The notes beneath the pieces were generated by a model. The model was given only the letters and a program-made list of their open reading frames with translations. It had not been told where the DNA came from and made no database searches. From assembly GCF_016811995.1 (NCBI RefSeq), contig NZ_CP069159.1:4092001-4156000 (forward strand): 64,000 nt of DNA, read 5' to 3'. A program made the position numbers and the translations under genes. Within the stretch, counting starts at the first letter, position 1. Each line of letters opens with the position of its first letter. This document shows, piece by piece, positions 30,170 through 41,102 of the stretch. This DNA is from Citrobacter sp. R56. Lineage in GTDB: Bacteria; Pseudomonadota; Gammaproteobacteria; Enterobacterales; Enterobacteriaceae.

Positions 30170-31792
30170 CTAACGTAATCCCCCTGTCGCTCTCAGCAGC
30201 AAATCGTTCTGTACCTGAGCAGACAAACGCGCCACGCCGCGCGTGTCCAGCATCATCTGACACCAGGCCTGCGCCACCGGCGGAGATGCATACCGCAGCA
30301 TTTGCGCCCCACAACCGAGCAGGAAAAGTTGCTGCGCTACCTCCCGCCCTTGTTCCTCTGAAGGTTTGCGCAATCGCTGCTGGAGTTGACGCACTGCGCG
30401 ATCGTAATAACGATCCTGGCCTTTGACTTCGGCAAAGGCGTCGGCCAGCAACTCGTAAACACCGCTTTGTTTACTCAACACCCGAAGCACGTCCAGGCAC
30501 ATGATGTTGCCAGAACCCTCCCAAATACTGTTCACCGGCATTTCCCGGTACAAACGTGGCAACTCGCTCTCTTCGCAATAACCTATTCCACCGAGCACCT
30601 CCATCGCCTCGGCGACAAACGAAATACCGCTTTTGCACACCGCGAACTTCGCGGCAGGCGTGAATAAACGCGCCCAGAGCGCTTCTTTCTCATCGCGACG
30701 ACGATCCCACGCGCGTGCCAGGCGAAACAACAGCGCCGTCTGGCCTTCAAGTTGTAACGCCATACGGCTCAGCACCTGACGCATCATGGGCTGTTCGACC
30801 AGCGGTTTGCCAAATACCTGCCGTTGATGGGCGTGATAGATAGCGACAGAAAATGCCCGGCGCATCATCCCATGACTGCCCAGCGCGCAATCAAAACGTG
30901 TCATCCCGCCCATCTTCAGGATATGCCTGATCCCCTCGCCTTCTTCGCCTAACAGCCAGCCAATTGCATCCTGAAACTCCACTTCGCAACTGGCGTTAGA
31001 ACGGTTGCCCAGCTTGTCTTTCAGCCGTTCAAAACGGATGGCATTTCGCTGCCCATCAGGCAAAAAGCGCGGTACAAAGAAGCAAGAGAGTCCGCCATTT
31101 GCCTGAGCCAAAACAAGATGCGCATCGCTTTGCGGAACGGAGAAGAACCATTTGTGCCCCACCAGCCGGTATGCGCCATCGTCAAGGCGTTCCGCGGAAG
31201 TGGTATTGCTCAGAACATCAGACCCGCCCTGCTTTTCCGTCATTCCCATGCCAATCAGCAGGCCACGCTTTTGCGCGCCGGGGAGAAGATGAGAGTCGTA
31301 ACGATCGCTACCAAGAGGCGTTAGCCAGTTTTGAAAGGGAGCGGGCAACATCTGTCGCAACAGCGGCGTCGCCGCAAAGGTCATCGTGATGGGGCAAAGC
31401 GTTCCCGCTTCCACCTGAGCATGCAGCATAAAGCGCGCCGCACGGGCAACAAACGAACCCGCGCGGGCATCGTCTTCCCAGGCCAGATTATGTACACGGT
31501 TCGCGCACAACCCCTGCATCAGCAGGTGCCAGGCAGGATGAAAACGCACATCATCCAGGCGCTGTCCCTGTGGGTCGTAGCGCAATAATTCAGGGGGATA
31601 CATGTTGGCCAGACGCCCCAATTCCAGCGATTCTGCGGTGCCTAACTGCTGACCAATGCTGGCGAGCAGATCGCTATCCCAGCCAGCGCCGTCCCGGGCG
31701 ACGGCTTCGCACAACGCGCCATCCGACAGAAATAAATTGCTGTTATTGAGTGGAACGGGTTGATTAAAAACGGTATGCGTTTGCCAGTGCAT
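30170..31792 (-). CDS. aidB: Acyl-CoA dehydrogenase-like adaptive-response protein AidB
   Basis: Flavoprotein of 540 residues, induced by alkylating agents in E. coli through Ada; it binds DNA at UP elements and is thought to protect promoters or destroy alkylating agents. Acyl-CoA dehydrogenase signatures are visible: MGMTEKQGGSDV, GHKWFFSVP and EVLGGIGYCEES with the C-terminal DNA-binding extension. The ATG at 31792 follows GGAGGGAG. The C-terminus ends GGLR, two residues shorter than E. coli. I could not identify an Ada box in the 84-bp gap. Confidence 0.96.
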   Translation of the reverse strand: MHWQTHTVFNQPVPLNNSNLFLSDGALCEAVARDGAGWDSDLLASIGQQLGTAESLELGRLANMYPPELLRYDPQGQRLDDVRFHPAWHLLMQGLCANRVHNLAWEDDARAGSFVARAARFMLHAQVEAGTLCPITMTFAATPLLRQMLPAPFQNWLTPLGSDRYDSHLLPGAQKRGLLIGMGMTEKQGGSDVLSNTTSAERLDDGAYRLVGHKWFFSVPQSDAHLVLAQANGGLSCFFVPRFLPDGQRNAIRFERLKDKLGNRSNASCEVEFQDAIGWLLGEEGEGIRHILKMGGMTRFDCALGSHGMMRRAFSVAIYHAHQRQVFGKPLVEQPMMRQVLSRMALQLEGQTALLFRLARAWDRRRDEKEALWARLFTPAAKFAVCKSGISFVAEAMEVLGGIGYCEESELPRLYREMPVNSIWEGSGNIMCLDVLRVLSKQSGVYELLADAFAEVKGQDRYYDRAVRQLQQRLRKPSEEQGREVAQQLFLLGCGAQMLRYASPPVAQAWCQMMLDTRGVARLSAQVQNDLLLRATGGLR

Positions 31793-31876
31793 GATGTCTC
31801 CCTCCTCCAATGGCAGTGACTGTAAGTATGGTCAGTACCGCGCCGCCGACTGCGGAGGGAGATCACAAAAGCGGGA

Positions 31877-33043
31877 TCACCCCGAGATATAATGGGGGAC
31901 GAAACGCGAAGTATCTTTCGTAATCAAGGTATTATCTTCTCTGATTCCCATGCCTGACGCCTCATCATCAACAATCCAACTGCCGATCAGCGTGTAGCTC
32001 TCGCCAAAACGTGGCAACGGCTGAAACGCCTGGTAGATCATCGGTTCATCCGCGTAATCCCCCTCAGCGTGTTCAACAACCTTGTTCTTGCCATCAAAGA
32101 TAGTGACGTTACCGCCTTCACGGGAATAGACAGGTTTACGCACATAGCTTTCACCGGGCTGAATACACGGCTTTTCACCGTCGAACCAGGCCGGTAACAG
32201 GTTGGGATGATTGGGGAAAAAGCGCCACAGCAGCGGCATCAACCCTTTATTACTGAGAACACTCTTCCACAGCGGTTCAATCCACTGCTCGCGGCGTTTT
32301 CGTAACAAGGGACCGTAATCATCACGCATCATCCACTCCAGCGGGTAGAGCTTAAAAGCACGTTTAATCACGTTGTCGTCAAGGTCGGTCAGCACGCCGC
32401 CGACGCCAAGGCCAAGATCCTCAATATAGATAAACCGAGTTTCTTGTCCGGCCTGCTGCGCGCAATCCTGCAGATACAGCACCGTGGAGCGATCTTCATC
32501 GCTGTCCTGGCAACAGCAGAAGTAGAACGGCTCCCGACTGTAAAGCTCGCCAAAGCGGGAGATCAGGCGTTCCTGAATCGCGTTGTACTGATCGACATCG
32601 CGCGGGATCATGCCGTTGCGCCGGGCATCTTCCAGCCACAGCCACTGGAAATAGGCAGACTCATACAGCGAGGTGGGCGTATCTGCGTTGTACTCCAGCA
32701 GTTTGACCGGGGCGTTGTTACCGCACCAGACGAAATCCATCCGCCCGTACAGCGAAGGATCGCGGCTGCGCCAGCTTTCGGCGATAACATCCCAGTACAG
32801 CGGCGGGATCGCCAGTTGCTGCATAATGTGTTCGTCATGAACTGCCCGCTCAACCACCTCCAGACACATCTGATGGAGCTCAGCGGTCGGTTTTTCGATC
32901 TGCTCTTCAATCTGTCGCAGCGTAAACCGGTATGCCCGGCTCTCATCCCAGTAAATTTCGTTGTCGATAATATGAAAATCGAAACCGTGATCGCAGGCGA
33001 TCTTGTCCAGATCTCTGCGCACAGGGACAGCATGTCGCAGCAT
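31877..33043 (-). CDS. yjfC: Glutathionylspermidine synthase-like ATP-grasp protein YjfC
   Basis: Protein of 388 residues matching the synthetase domain of Gss: an ATP-grasp fold with MDFVWCGNNAPVKLLEYNADTPTSL near residue 100 and VRKPVYSREGGNVTIFDG near residue 310. It has no amidase domain. It may ligate a peptide to an amine, but no substrate is known. It starts 2 bp after yjfM, in the yjfL-yjfM-yjfC operon. These genes often travel together with membrane and PspA-like proteins, suggesting envelope modification. Confidence 0.92.
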   Translation of the reverse strand: MLRHAVPVRRDLDKIACDHGFDFHIIDNEIYWDESRAYRFTLRQIEEQIEKPTAELHQMCLEVVERAVHDEHIMQQLAIPPLYWDVIAESWRSRDPSLYGRMDFVWCGNNAPVKLLEYNADTPTSLYESAYFQWLWLEDARRNGMIPRDVDQYNAIQERLISRFGELYSREPFYFCCCQDSDEDRSTVLYLQDCAQQAGQETRFIYIEDLGLGVGGVLTDLDDNVIKRAFKLYPLEWMMRDDYGPLLRKRREQWIEPLWKSVLSNKGLMPLLWRFFPNHPNLLPAWFDGEKPCIQPGESYVRKPVYSREGGNVTIFDGKNKVVEHAEGDYADEPMIYQAFQPLPRFGESYTLIGSWIVDDEASGMGIREDNTLITKDTSRFVPHYISG

Positions 33044-33045
33044 GG

Positions 33046-33690
33046 TTAACCTCCCCTGGAACCATGTGAGCTAAAGAAGCGGCCAAATCCCCCACGAGAT
33101 TCCGTCGGGACCCTCGGCGCTATGGCATGGTGGGAGGTATCACGATAGGTGGTGGCATTTCTTTTACCGCTCCAGACATAATTACCCGAGGCAACCCGCC
33201 ATGCTGGGCGAGAGACATACGAGGAACCGCCGCTGCTGTAAACGTACTGTTCATCGCGTTCATTACGAATCGAACGGCTGAGCAGAAAACCGGAGATCAC
33301 GGGGATCCAGCTATGATCAACGCTGTCAAAATAGCAGTTTAAATAGAGTGACTGACAGCGTTCCTGGCTCATGTTCGCGGGCACATTCGCGTAAAAGTTG
33401 GCCTTTGCGTTATTCCAGCCATCTGCACACACGGTGGCGCTATTCCCGTCATCAATGCAATCGCTCACCGTAGAGTAATAAACGCCGTCGCCATCGTTAT
33501 CCGCACTCCCCTCATCACCACAGCTTTTGAGGCCGAAAAATGCGGCACCGCCCATGATCGCCAGCGTCAGAAATTTGCCCCCATAGCGATTCTGTTGTGG
33601 CAGAGAAGCGCTAACCGGATTGCCGCTTTGCAGAGTATCAATACGCCCCGCTGCCGTTTTTTTCTGCCTGGATTTACGTTTTTTCGCCAT
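33046..33690 (-). CDS. yjfM: DUF1190 protein YjfM
   Basis: Protein of 214 residues. A very basic N-terminus (MAKKRKSRQKK) precedes a hydrophobic stretch at about 40-55 (FLTLAIMGGAAFFGLKSC) that looks like a signal anchor or lipoprotein-like signal, then a Cys-containing region and a Gly/Ser/Arg-rich tail. Function is unknown. It lies 9 bp after yjfL and 2 bp before yjfC, so the three are co-translated. Confidence 0.88.
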   Translation of the reverse strand: MAKKRKSRQKKTAAGRIDTLQSGNPVSASLPQQNRYGGKFLTLAIMGGAAFFGLKSCGDEGSADNDGDGVYYSTVSDCIDDGNSATVCADGWNNAKANFYANVPANMSQERCQSLYLNCYFDSVDHSWIPVISGFLLSRSIRNERDEQYVYSSGGSSYVSRPAWRVASGNYVWSGKRNATTYRDTSHHAIAPRVPTESRGGFGRFFSSHGSRGG

Positions 33691-33699
33691 GATCGTCCA

Positions 33700-34098
33700 T
33701 TACCATGTCATGCAGGCGGCGTTGAAAATGCCCCCTGCCAGCGCGGCAGTGCCCATGAACATTCCCGCCGCAGTATTGTGATTAATAATTTTTTCGCTCA
33801 GTGTCGGCATATACAAACGCACGCCGCCGTAAACCATCAGTTGGATCACCAGCGCAATTCCCCCCCAGGCAAAATAGTCCGGTATGCTGACCGAATTGAT
33901 TGCCGCACTGGATAATGGAATGACGTAGCCGAGCAGCGTACCGCTAAACGCCAGCGCAGCTGCCGTATTATTGTTTTTAATCAGTTGCCATTCATTGTGA
34001 GGTGTAATTTTTGAATAGATAAAAAGGAAAAGTATCACCATGGCTGCGCCGATAAAAAAATACGCGCAAAAAGCCACTAATGAATCCACTATATGCAT
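33700..34098 (-). CDS. yjfL: DUF350 membrane protein YjfL
   Basis: Inner-membrane protein of 132 residues with four hydrophobic segments, sequence nearly identical to E. coli YjfL (MHIVDSLVAFCAYFF). DUF350 proteins are small multipass membrane proteins of unknown function. The ATG at 34098 follows AGGAAGA; an upstream in-frame ATG adds eight residues and is rejected. In E. coli yjfI, yjfJ (PspA-like) and yjfK lie upstream; they are absent here, so this gene is now first in its operon. Confidence 0.9.
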   Translation of the reverse strand: MHIVDSLVAFCAYFFIGAAMVILFLFIYSKITPHNEWQLIKNNNTAAALAFSGTLLGYVIPLSSAAINSVSIPDYFAWGGIALVIQLMVYGGVRLYMPTLSEKIINHNTAAGMFMGTAALAGGIFNAACMTW

Positions 34099-34206
34099 TA
34101 TATTCTTCCTGAAATTAATCAATAATATGCTTTAATATCAATAAGATAAAAACAGCAGACAGACAGGTTTCACACCTGATTTTCCACTATCTTTATGGGG
34201 CGTTAA

Positions 34207-34344
34207 CTACGCAAGGCGGTTGCCGCAATGACGTATTTTAATAAGTAAAGCATGCTCATTATTTACTGTAACCATATTCTCAGAAGGGGAATTCAGTAGC
34301 GCCTCGATTCGCGCCGGTGCTGTCCATGCCATACATTCTTCCAT
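34207..34344 (-). CDS. Candidate small open frame, 45 residues
   Basis: Begins MEECMAWTAPARIEALL and ends HCGNRLA. It reads in the same direction as yjfL, about 110 bp upstream of it. I do not recognise it and see no good ribosome site before its first ATG; an internal ATG four codons in is preceded by GAAG. It may be a remnant of a lost gene, a leader peptide or chance. Confidence 0.2.
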   Translation of the reverse strand: MEECMAWTAPARIEALLNSPSENMVTVNNEHALLIKIRHCGNRLA

Positions 34345-34417
34345 AAATTGACTATTAAATGATGAATACAGTAAAGCTCGAATTTACGGCTCATATTATC
34401 CGTTTCGGATAAAAAAA

Positions 34418-34445
34418 AACCATCCCTAATTTGGATGGTTTTTCT
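34418..34445 (-). terminator. Terminator of nsrR-rnr-rlmB (bidirectional)
   Basis: Stem AACCATCC/GGATGGTT with a seven-base loop, flanked by A-rich sequence on one side and TTTTT on the other, so it works in both directions. It lies 12 bp beyond the rlmB stop. Confidence 0.88.
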
Positions 34446-34457
34446 GCAAAAATAGCC

Positions 34458-35189
34458 TTAACTGCGTTGGCGTACGGCCTCAAACAGGCAGATCCCCGTC
34501 GCAACGGAAACGTTAAGCGACGAAACGCTACCCGCCATTGGGATGCTGATCAGCTCATCACAGTGCTCACGGGTCAGGCGACGCATGCCTTCACCTTCCG
34601 CGCCCATCACCAGCGCCAGACGGCCGGTCATTTTGCTCTGGTACAGCGTATGGTCAGCTTCACCGGCCGTACCCACGATCCAGATGTTCTCTTCCTGTAA
34701 CATGCGCATGGTGCGCGCCAGGTTGGTCACACGGATCAGCGGCACGTTCTCAGCAGCGCCACAGGCGACTTTTTTGGCCGTCGCATTCAACAGCGCGGAG
34801 CGATCCTTCGGCACAATCACCGCATGGACGCCAGCCGCATCAGCGCTACGCAGACACGCACCCAGGTTGTGCGGGTCGGTCACGCCGTCAAGAATTAACA
34901 GAAACGGTTGATCGAGTGAGGCAATCAAATCCGGCAGATCGTTTTCCTGATACTGGCGGCCAGGCTTCACACGCGCAATAATTCCCTGATGTACCGCACC
35001 CTCACTTTTCTCATCCAGGAACTGGCGGTTCGCCAACTGGATGACAACACCCTGCGCTTCCAGAGCATGGATCAGCGGCAGCAGGCGCTTGTCTTCACGG
35101 CCTTTCAAAATAAAGACATCCTGAAAACGCTCAGGAGCACGCTCCAGCAGGGCCTGCACCGCGTGGATGCCGTAAATCATTTCACTCAT
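34458..35189 (-). CDS. rlmB: 23S rRNA (Gm2251) 2'-O-methyltransferase RlmB
   Basis: SPOUT-class methyltransferase of 243 residues that methylates G2251 in the peptidyl-transferase P loop of 23S rRNA, using SAM. An N-terminal rRNA-recognition domain (about 1-75) precedes the trefoil-knot domain with [21 protein letters not shown] and [15 protein letters not shown] motifs. It is third in the nsrR-rnr-rlmB operon, with a REP in the gap after rnr. Confidence 0.97.
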   Translation of the reverse strand: MSEMIYGIHAVQALLERAPERFQDVFILKGREDKRLLPLIHALEAQGVVIQLANRQFLDEKSEGAVHQGIIARVKPGRQYQENDLPDLIASLDQPFLLILDGVTDPHNLGACLRSADAAGVHAVIVPKDRSALLNATAKKVACGAAENVPLIRVTNLARTMRMLQEENIWIVGTAGEADHTLYQSKMTGRLALVMGAEGEGMRRLTREHCDELISIPMAGSVSSLNVSVATGICLFEAVRQRS

Positions 35190-35234
35190 GAATGTACTCG
35201 TTAATGGTTAATGTTGCCGTCATCGGCATGTAAC

Positions 35235-35264
35235 GCCGGGCGGCGATGCACGCGCCCGGCCTAC
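35235..35264. repeat. REP palindrome between rnr and rlmB
   Basis: GCCGGGCGGCGATGCACGCGCCCGGCCTAC. It is inside the operon and could stabilise the rnr part of the mRNA against 3' exonucleases. Confidence 0.75.
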
Positions 35265-35276
35265 AGTGTCATATCG

Positions 35277-37727
35277 TTATTCAGCGACTTTCTTCTTTGC
35301 CGCGCGTTTTGCCTTGGTGGCAGAAGCGATTTTAAGCGTTTTTGCCGACGGCTTTTTCGCTTTTTTATCGCCTTTTTTCTCAGCTTTCGGTTTAGCCGGT
35401 TTGCCTTTCTTCTCACCACGGAAGGCGCTGTCCGGCTCGAAATTCACCTTTTTGCCAGCCTGACGGCGTTTGCCCGCGGGTTTTCCGTTATCGCCTTTTT
35501 TCGTTTTCTCACGCGCCGTTTTCCCGACGTTGCGCGGTGCGCGCTCGCTGGAGATCAGGCTAAAGTCGATTTTACGCTCATCCATATTGACCGCTTCGAC
35601 CTTAACTTCCACGCGATCGCCCAGACGATACATCTGACCACTGGATTCGCCGGTCAGACGTTGCCCAACCTGATCGAAGCGATAATAGTCGTTATCCAGC
35701 GATGATACGTGCACCAGACCATCAATAAACAGTTCGTCAAGACGGACAAAGAACCCAAAGCCTGTCACGCTGGCAATCACGCCCTTAAAGACGTTACCAA
35801 CCTGATCCAGCATAAAGTCGCACTTCAGCCAGTCAGAAACGTCACGCGTGGCTTCATCAGCACGGCGTTCGGTCATGGAACAGTGCTGGCCCAGTTGCAG
35901 CATCTCTTCCATCGAGTAGTGGTAGCCACCCGTCTCGGTGCTGTTACCTTTATGGCCCTGCTCTTTCGCCAGCAAATACTTGATTGCACGGTGCAATGAG
36001 AGGTCCGGATAACGGCGGATAGGCGACGTAAAGTGCGCATATTGTTGCAGTGCCAGACCAAAGTGCCCGCGGTTTTCTGGATCGTAAATCGCCTGCTTCA
36101 TTGAGCGCAGCAGCATGGTTTGCAGCATTTCTGCGTCGGGTCTGCCTTCGACCGATTCCAGCAGCTCCGCGTAGTCACGCGGTTCTGGTTTGTTACCGCC
36201 CGGCAGTTCCAGCCCTAGTTCCGCCAGTACCGAGCGGAAAGAGGTGATCGCTTCCGTCGTCGGCTTGTCGTGGATACGGAACAGCGCAGGTTCTTTGGCT
36301 TTCTCAACAAAGCGTGCCGCTGAGATATTTGCCAGAATCATGCACTCTTCAATCAGCTTGTGCGCGTCGTTGCGCTGCGTCTGCTCAATGCGTTCGATAC
36401 GGCGTTCGGCGTTGAAGATAAACTTCGCTTCTTCGCTCTCAAAAGAGATACCGCCGCGTTCTTCACGCGCGTTGTCCAGCACCTTGTAAAGGTTGTGCAG
36501 CTCTTCGATGTGTTTTACCAGCGGCGCATACTGCTCACGCAGATCCTGATCGCCCTGCAGCATGTGCCAAACCTTGGTATAGGTCAGTCGCGCATGAGAG
36601 CTCATCACCGCTTCATAGAATTTATAGCCGGTCAGACGCCCTTTGGTAGACACGGTCATTTCGCAGACCATACACAGGCGATCAACCTGCGGGTTCAGCG
36701 AACACAAACCGTTCGAGAGCACTTCCGGCAGCATTGGCACGACCTGCGACGGGAAGTAAACCGACGTCCCGCGATTGCGCGCTTCCTGATCCAGCGGTGT
36801 TGGCGGACGCACGTAATAGCTAACGTCAGCAATCGCGACCCACAAACGCCAGCCGCCGCCGCGTTTTTTCTCGCAATAGACGGCATCGTCAAAGTCACGC
36901 GCATCTTCACCATCGATAGTTACCAACGGTAAGTCACGCAGATCGACACGGCCCGCTTTCGCCTCTTCCGGCACTTCTTCTTTCAGCCCGGCAACCTGTT
37001 TTTCAACCGCTGCAGGCCAAATGTAAGGGATTTCATGGGTACGCAGCGCCATATCGACAGCCATGCCGGTGCCCATATTGTCACCCAGAACCTCGACAAT
37101 TTTACCCACGGCTTTGGTGCGACGGGTCGGGCGTTGGGTGAGTTCCACCACCACCACAAAGCCCATGCGCGCACCCATCACCTCTTCAGGTGGGATCAGA
37201 ATGTCAAAGCTCAGGCGGCTGTCGTCCGGCACCACAAATCCCACGCCAGCATCGGTGAAGTAACGACCAACAATCTGGCTGGTTTTCGGCACCAGTACGC
37301 GCACGATACGCGCCTCACGACGACCTTTACGGTCAGCGCCCAACGGCTGCGCCAGCACCTGATCGCCATGGATGCAGGTTTTCATCTGCTCGCTGGAAAG
37401 GTACAAGTCATCTTTACGACCTTCGACGCGTAAAAAACCGTAGCCATCGCGATGGCCAATAACGGTGCCTTTCAGTAAGTCGAGACGTTCCGGCAGCGCA
37501 TAACACTGGCGGCGAGTGAAGACCAGTTGCCCGTCACGCTCCATGGCGCGCAGACGGCGGCGCAGGGCTTCCTGCTGCTCTTCACCTTCAATATTCAGTT
37601 CAACGGCCAGTTCATCACGGTTGGCCGGTTTTTCGCGTTTAGTTAAATGTTCGAGGATATATTCCCGGCTCGGGATAGGGTTCGCGTATTTTTCAGCTTC
37701 GCGTTCCTGGAAAGGATCATGTGACAT
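35277..37727 (-). CDS. rnr: Ribonuclease R
   Basis: Processive 3'-5' exoribonuclease of 816 residues, able to degrade structured RNA; acts in mRNA and rRNA quality control and trans-translation. The order is an N-terminal helix-turn-helix (about 20-85), cold-shock domains, the RNB catalytic domain with [15 protein letters not shown] (about residues 273-287), an S1 domain ([23 protein letters not shown], near 640) and a Lys-rich C-terminal tail. It follows nsrR by 38 bp. Confidence 0.98.
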   Translation of the reverse strand: MSHDPFQEREAEKYANPIPSREYILEHLTKREKPANRDELAVELNIEGEEQQEALRRRLRAMERDGQLVFTRRQCYALPERLDLLKGTVIGHRDGYGFLRVEGRKDDLYLSSEQMKTCIHGDQVLAQPLGADRKGRREARIVRVLVPKTSQIVGRYFTDAGVGFVVPDDSRLSFDILIPPEEVMGARMGFVVVVELTQRPTRRTKAVGKIVEVLGDNMGTGMAVDMALRTHEIPYIWPAAVEKQVAGLKEEVPEEAKAGRVDLRDLPLVTIDGEDARDFDDAVYCEKKRGGGWRLWVAIADVSYYVRPPTPLDQEARNRGTSVYFPSQVVPMLPEVLSNGLCSLNPQVDRLCMVCEMTVSTKGRLTGYKFYEAVMSSHARLTYTKVWHMLQGDQDLREQYAPLVKHIEELHNLYKVLDNAREERGGISFESEEAKFIFNAERRIERIEQTQRNDAHKLIEECMILANISAARFVEKAKEPALFRIHDKPTTEAITSFRSVLAELGLELPGGNKPEPRDYAELLESVEGRPDAEMLQTMLLRSMKQAIYDPENRGHFGLALQQYAHFTSPIRRYPDLSLHRAIKYLLAKEQGHKGNSTETGGYHYSMEEMLQLGQHCSMTERRADEATRDVSDWLKCDFMLDQVGNVFKGVIASVTGFGFFVRLDELFIDGLVHVSSLDNDYYRFDQVGQRLTGESSGQMYRLGDRVEVKVEAVNMDERKIDFSLISSERAPRNVGKTAREKTKKGDNGKPAGKRRQAGKKVNFEPDSAFRGEKKGKPAKPKAEKKGDKKAKKPSAKTLKIASATKAKRAAKKKVAE

Positions 37728-37765
37728 CTCGGTTCCTCCGTAGTCAGCTCCAGTGGAGTTTTACG

Positions 37766-38191
37766 TCACTCCACCAGCAATAATTTAAAAAGTGGCTGAT
37801 TCTCTTCAACCAAATCGGCAAGCGTATAGTTGTCCAGTTCCGTGAGAAAACTGTGCACTGCCTTAGAAAGTGCCTGTTTGAGTCTACAGGCTGGGGTTAT
37901 GTGGCAAAATTCGCTGCTGCAGTTCACCAGCGACAGGGGCTCCAGCTCGCGCACCACATCACCAATACGAATTTTATCAGCGGGTTTGCCCAGACGTATA
38001 CCGCCATTTTTTCCTCGAATAGCAGTCACATAGCCCGCCCGGCTAAGTTGATTAATTATTTTGACCATATGATTACGGGACACGCCGTAGACTTCTGTCA
38101 CCTCAGAAATACTGGTCATACGTCCATCCGGTAGCGACGCCATATAGATTAGCGCGCGTAATCCGTAATCGGTGAAACTCGTTAACTGCAC
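37766..38191 (-). CDS. nsrR: Nitric-oxide-sensing Fe-S repressor NsrR
   Basis: Rrf2-family repressor of 141 residues. A winged helix-turn-helix at about 28-50 ([20 protein letters not shown]) is followed by the cluster cysteines 91, 96 and 102 in [12 protein letters not shown]. Nitrosylation of the cluster releases DNA. It controls NO-defence genes such as ytfE, hmp and hcp; a textbook operator stands before ytfE in this window. It heads the operon with rnr and rlmB. Confidence 0.97.
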   Translation of the reverse strand: MQLTSFTDYGLRALIYMASLPDGRMTSISEVTEVYGVSRNHMVKIINQLSRAGYVTAIRGKNGGIRLGKPADKIRIGDVVRELEPLSLVNCSSEFCHITPACRLKQALSKAVHSFLTELDNYTLADLVEENQPLFKLLLVE

Positions 38192-38326
38192 ATCAACCTC
38201 AGGAAAAGGGGAAAACGGGATATACCTGGTAGTATTAATTATATTGATGATAAACCAGCCAACAGCCAGGTCGCTAATTTATTTCAGTGCGGGAAGGAAA
38301 AAAACGAGGATCTTGCGAATGATTAA

Positions 38327-38408
38327 GCCGGATGGCAGCGCTTTGCGCCTTATCCGGCCTGGAATAACGGACAAACCGTAGGCCCGGTCAGCGCAGCGCT
38401 ACCGGGCA
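38327..38408. repeat. BIME between nsrR and purA
   Basis: GCCGGATGGCAGCGCTTTGCGCC...ATCCGGCC is followed by inverted GTAGGCCCGGTCAGCG...CCGGGCA. It lies just past the purA stop and upstream of the nsrR promoter, so it is likely part of the purA 3' end. Confidence 0.88.
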
Positions 38409-38418
38409 TTACCATAGA

Positions 38419-39720
<1,302 letters not shown>

Positions 39721-39819
39721 TCAAAATCACCGTTTGCTTAAAAATGGATTCTACCATCGCTTTTTCAGATATACAGCACTTTTTGCGGGCTAAAAACGGG
39801 TAATCAGCCCACTTTTTGA

Positions 39820-40017
39820 TCAGCCAATCGTTTTCCTCAACATGTAGTAGACAACAATGCCCGCAACCACAAGACCTCCACCAAAACGGCGTAAAATATT
39901 TTCAGGCAATTGCGTCATGGCAGAGATCATTTTCTTCCAGGCCCTGGGATAAAGCATCGGCCCCAGGCCTTCAAACACCAAAACCAGGGCAAGCGCCAGC
40001 CAAATTGTTGAGTTCAT
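39820..40017 (-). CDS. yjeT: DUF2065 membrane protein YjeT
   Basis: Small inner-membrane protein of 65 residues: a first hydrophobic segment (STIWLALALVLVFEGLGPMLYP) and a second near the C-terminus (FGGGLVVAGIVVYYML). Function unknown. It lies after hflC but is separated by a strong terminator, so its link to the HflKC system is by neighbourhood only. Confidence 0.92.
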   Translation of the reverse strand: MNSTIWLALALVLVFEGLGPMLYPRAWKKMISAMTQLPENILRRFGGGLVVAGIVVYYMLRKTIG

Positions 40018-40030
40018 CCGTTATCCTTAA

Positions 40031-40072
40031 AAAAAGAAAACCACCGCATCCCTGGAGATGCCGGTGGTTTTG
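40031..40072 (-). terminator. Terminator after hflC
   Basis: Reading leftward, a long GC-rich stem (AAACCACCGGCATC with GATGCGGTGGTTT) around TCCAGG ends in TTTTCTTTTTTT. It ends the hfq-hflX-hflKC transcript 20 bp past hflC. Confidence 0.93.
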
Positions 40073-40095
40073 CTCATCTATAACCTGACGTTATT

Positions 40096-41100
40096 TTAAC
40101 GTGCCGTGGTGCTCGGTGTCTTCATGTAGCGGAAGAAATCGCTGTCCGGACTCATCACCATGACGTCCTGATTTCCTTCAAAGCTCGTCTCGTAAGCACG
40201 CAGGCTACGGATGAACGCATAGAAATCGGGATCCTGGCTAAAGGCGTCCGCAAACAGTTTCGCCGCTTCGGCATCGCCTTCACCGCGCATAATGCGGCCC
40301 TGGCGCTCGGCTTCCGCCAGCGTTTTCGTTACTTCATAATCCGCTGTCGCGCGCAGTTTTTCCGCTTCTTCCTGGCCCTGTGAACGATGACGACGCGCTA
40401 CCGCTTCACGCTCGGCGCGCATACGGTTGTAAATCGCCTCAGACACTTCAGCAGGCAGGTTGATCTGCTTGATACGCACATCGACCACTTCGATACCCAA
40501 CGCCGCCATACTGTTCGGGTTGATGACCGGCACTTTACCGTTAGTTTCCGCGGTTACGCGCTCAGCGGCCTCGGCAATCGCGTTATCCGCGGCTGGCGTC
40601 GCTACTTCATCATCGGTGCCTGCTGTACCGGAGTTCAGCGCATCACGCACTTCCAGGGTCAGACGACCACGAGAATCGGTGACGATATCTTTCACGTCCA
40701 GACGACCAATCTCAGAACGCAGACGGTCAGAGAATTTACGTTTCAGCAGCACTTCGGCCTGAGAAACATCACCACCGCCTGTTGCCAGGAAGTAGCGGCT
40801 GAAATCACTGATACGCCACTTAATATAAGAGTCGACGATCAGGTCTTTCTTCTCTTTGGTGACAAAACGGTCGGCCTGGTTGTCCATGGTCTGGATACGC
40901 GCGTCGAGCATTTTAACCGACTGAATGAACGGAACCTTGAAGTGCAGGCCCGGCTCATAAATCAGCGGTTTCTTGTCGCTGTCGCGCACAACGCTGCTGA
41001 ACTGGAACTTGATCCCGCGCTCGCCTTCTTTGACAACAAAGAGAGACGTGTACAGCACTACCAGCACGATGATGATAATCGCAATAACTGACTTACGCAT
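40096..41100 (-). CDS. hflC: FtsH protease modulator HflC
   Basis: Membrane-anchored SPFH/band-7 protein of 334 residues: one N-terminal helix (about 5-24), then the SPFH domain and a long coiled-coil. With HflK it forms a large dome around FtsH in the periplasm and restrains its proteolysis. It starts 2 bp after the hflK stop, so the two are co-translated in equal amounts. Confidence 0.98.
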   Translation of the reverse strand: MRKSVIAIIIIVLVVLYTSLFVVKEGERGIKFQFSSVVRDSDKKPLIYEPGLHFKVPFIQSVKMLDARIQTMDNQADRFVTKEKKDLIVDSYIKWRISDFSRYFLATGGGDVSQAEVLLKRKFSDRLRSEIGRLDVKDIVTDSRGRLTLEVRDALNSGTAGTDDEVATPAADNAIAEAAERVTAETNGKVPVINPNSMAALGIEVVDVRIKQINLPAEVSEAIYNRMRAEREAVARRHRSQGQEEAEKLRATADYEVTKTLAEAERQGRIMRGEGDAEAAKLFADAFSQDPDFYAFIRSLRAYETSFEGNQDVMVMSPDSDFFRYMKTPSTTAR

Positions 41101-41102
41101 CG

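Larger units (their letters stand above)
34099..34457. other. 359-bp gap between yjfL and rlmB
   Basis: Occupies the place of yjfIJK in E. coli. It is AT-rich near yjfL. It contains one small leftward open frame (34207-34344, 45 codons) and the bidirectional terminator at 34418-34440. No fragment of yjfI, yjfJ or yjfK was recognised. Confidence 0.6.
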
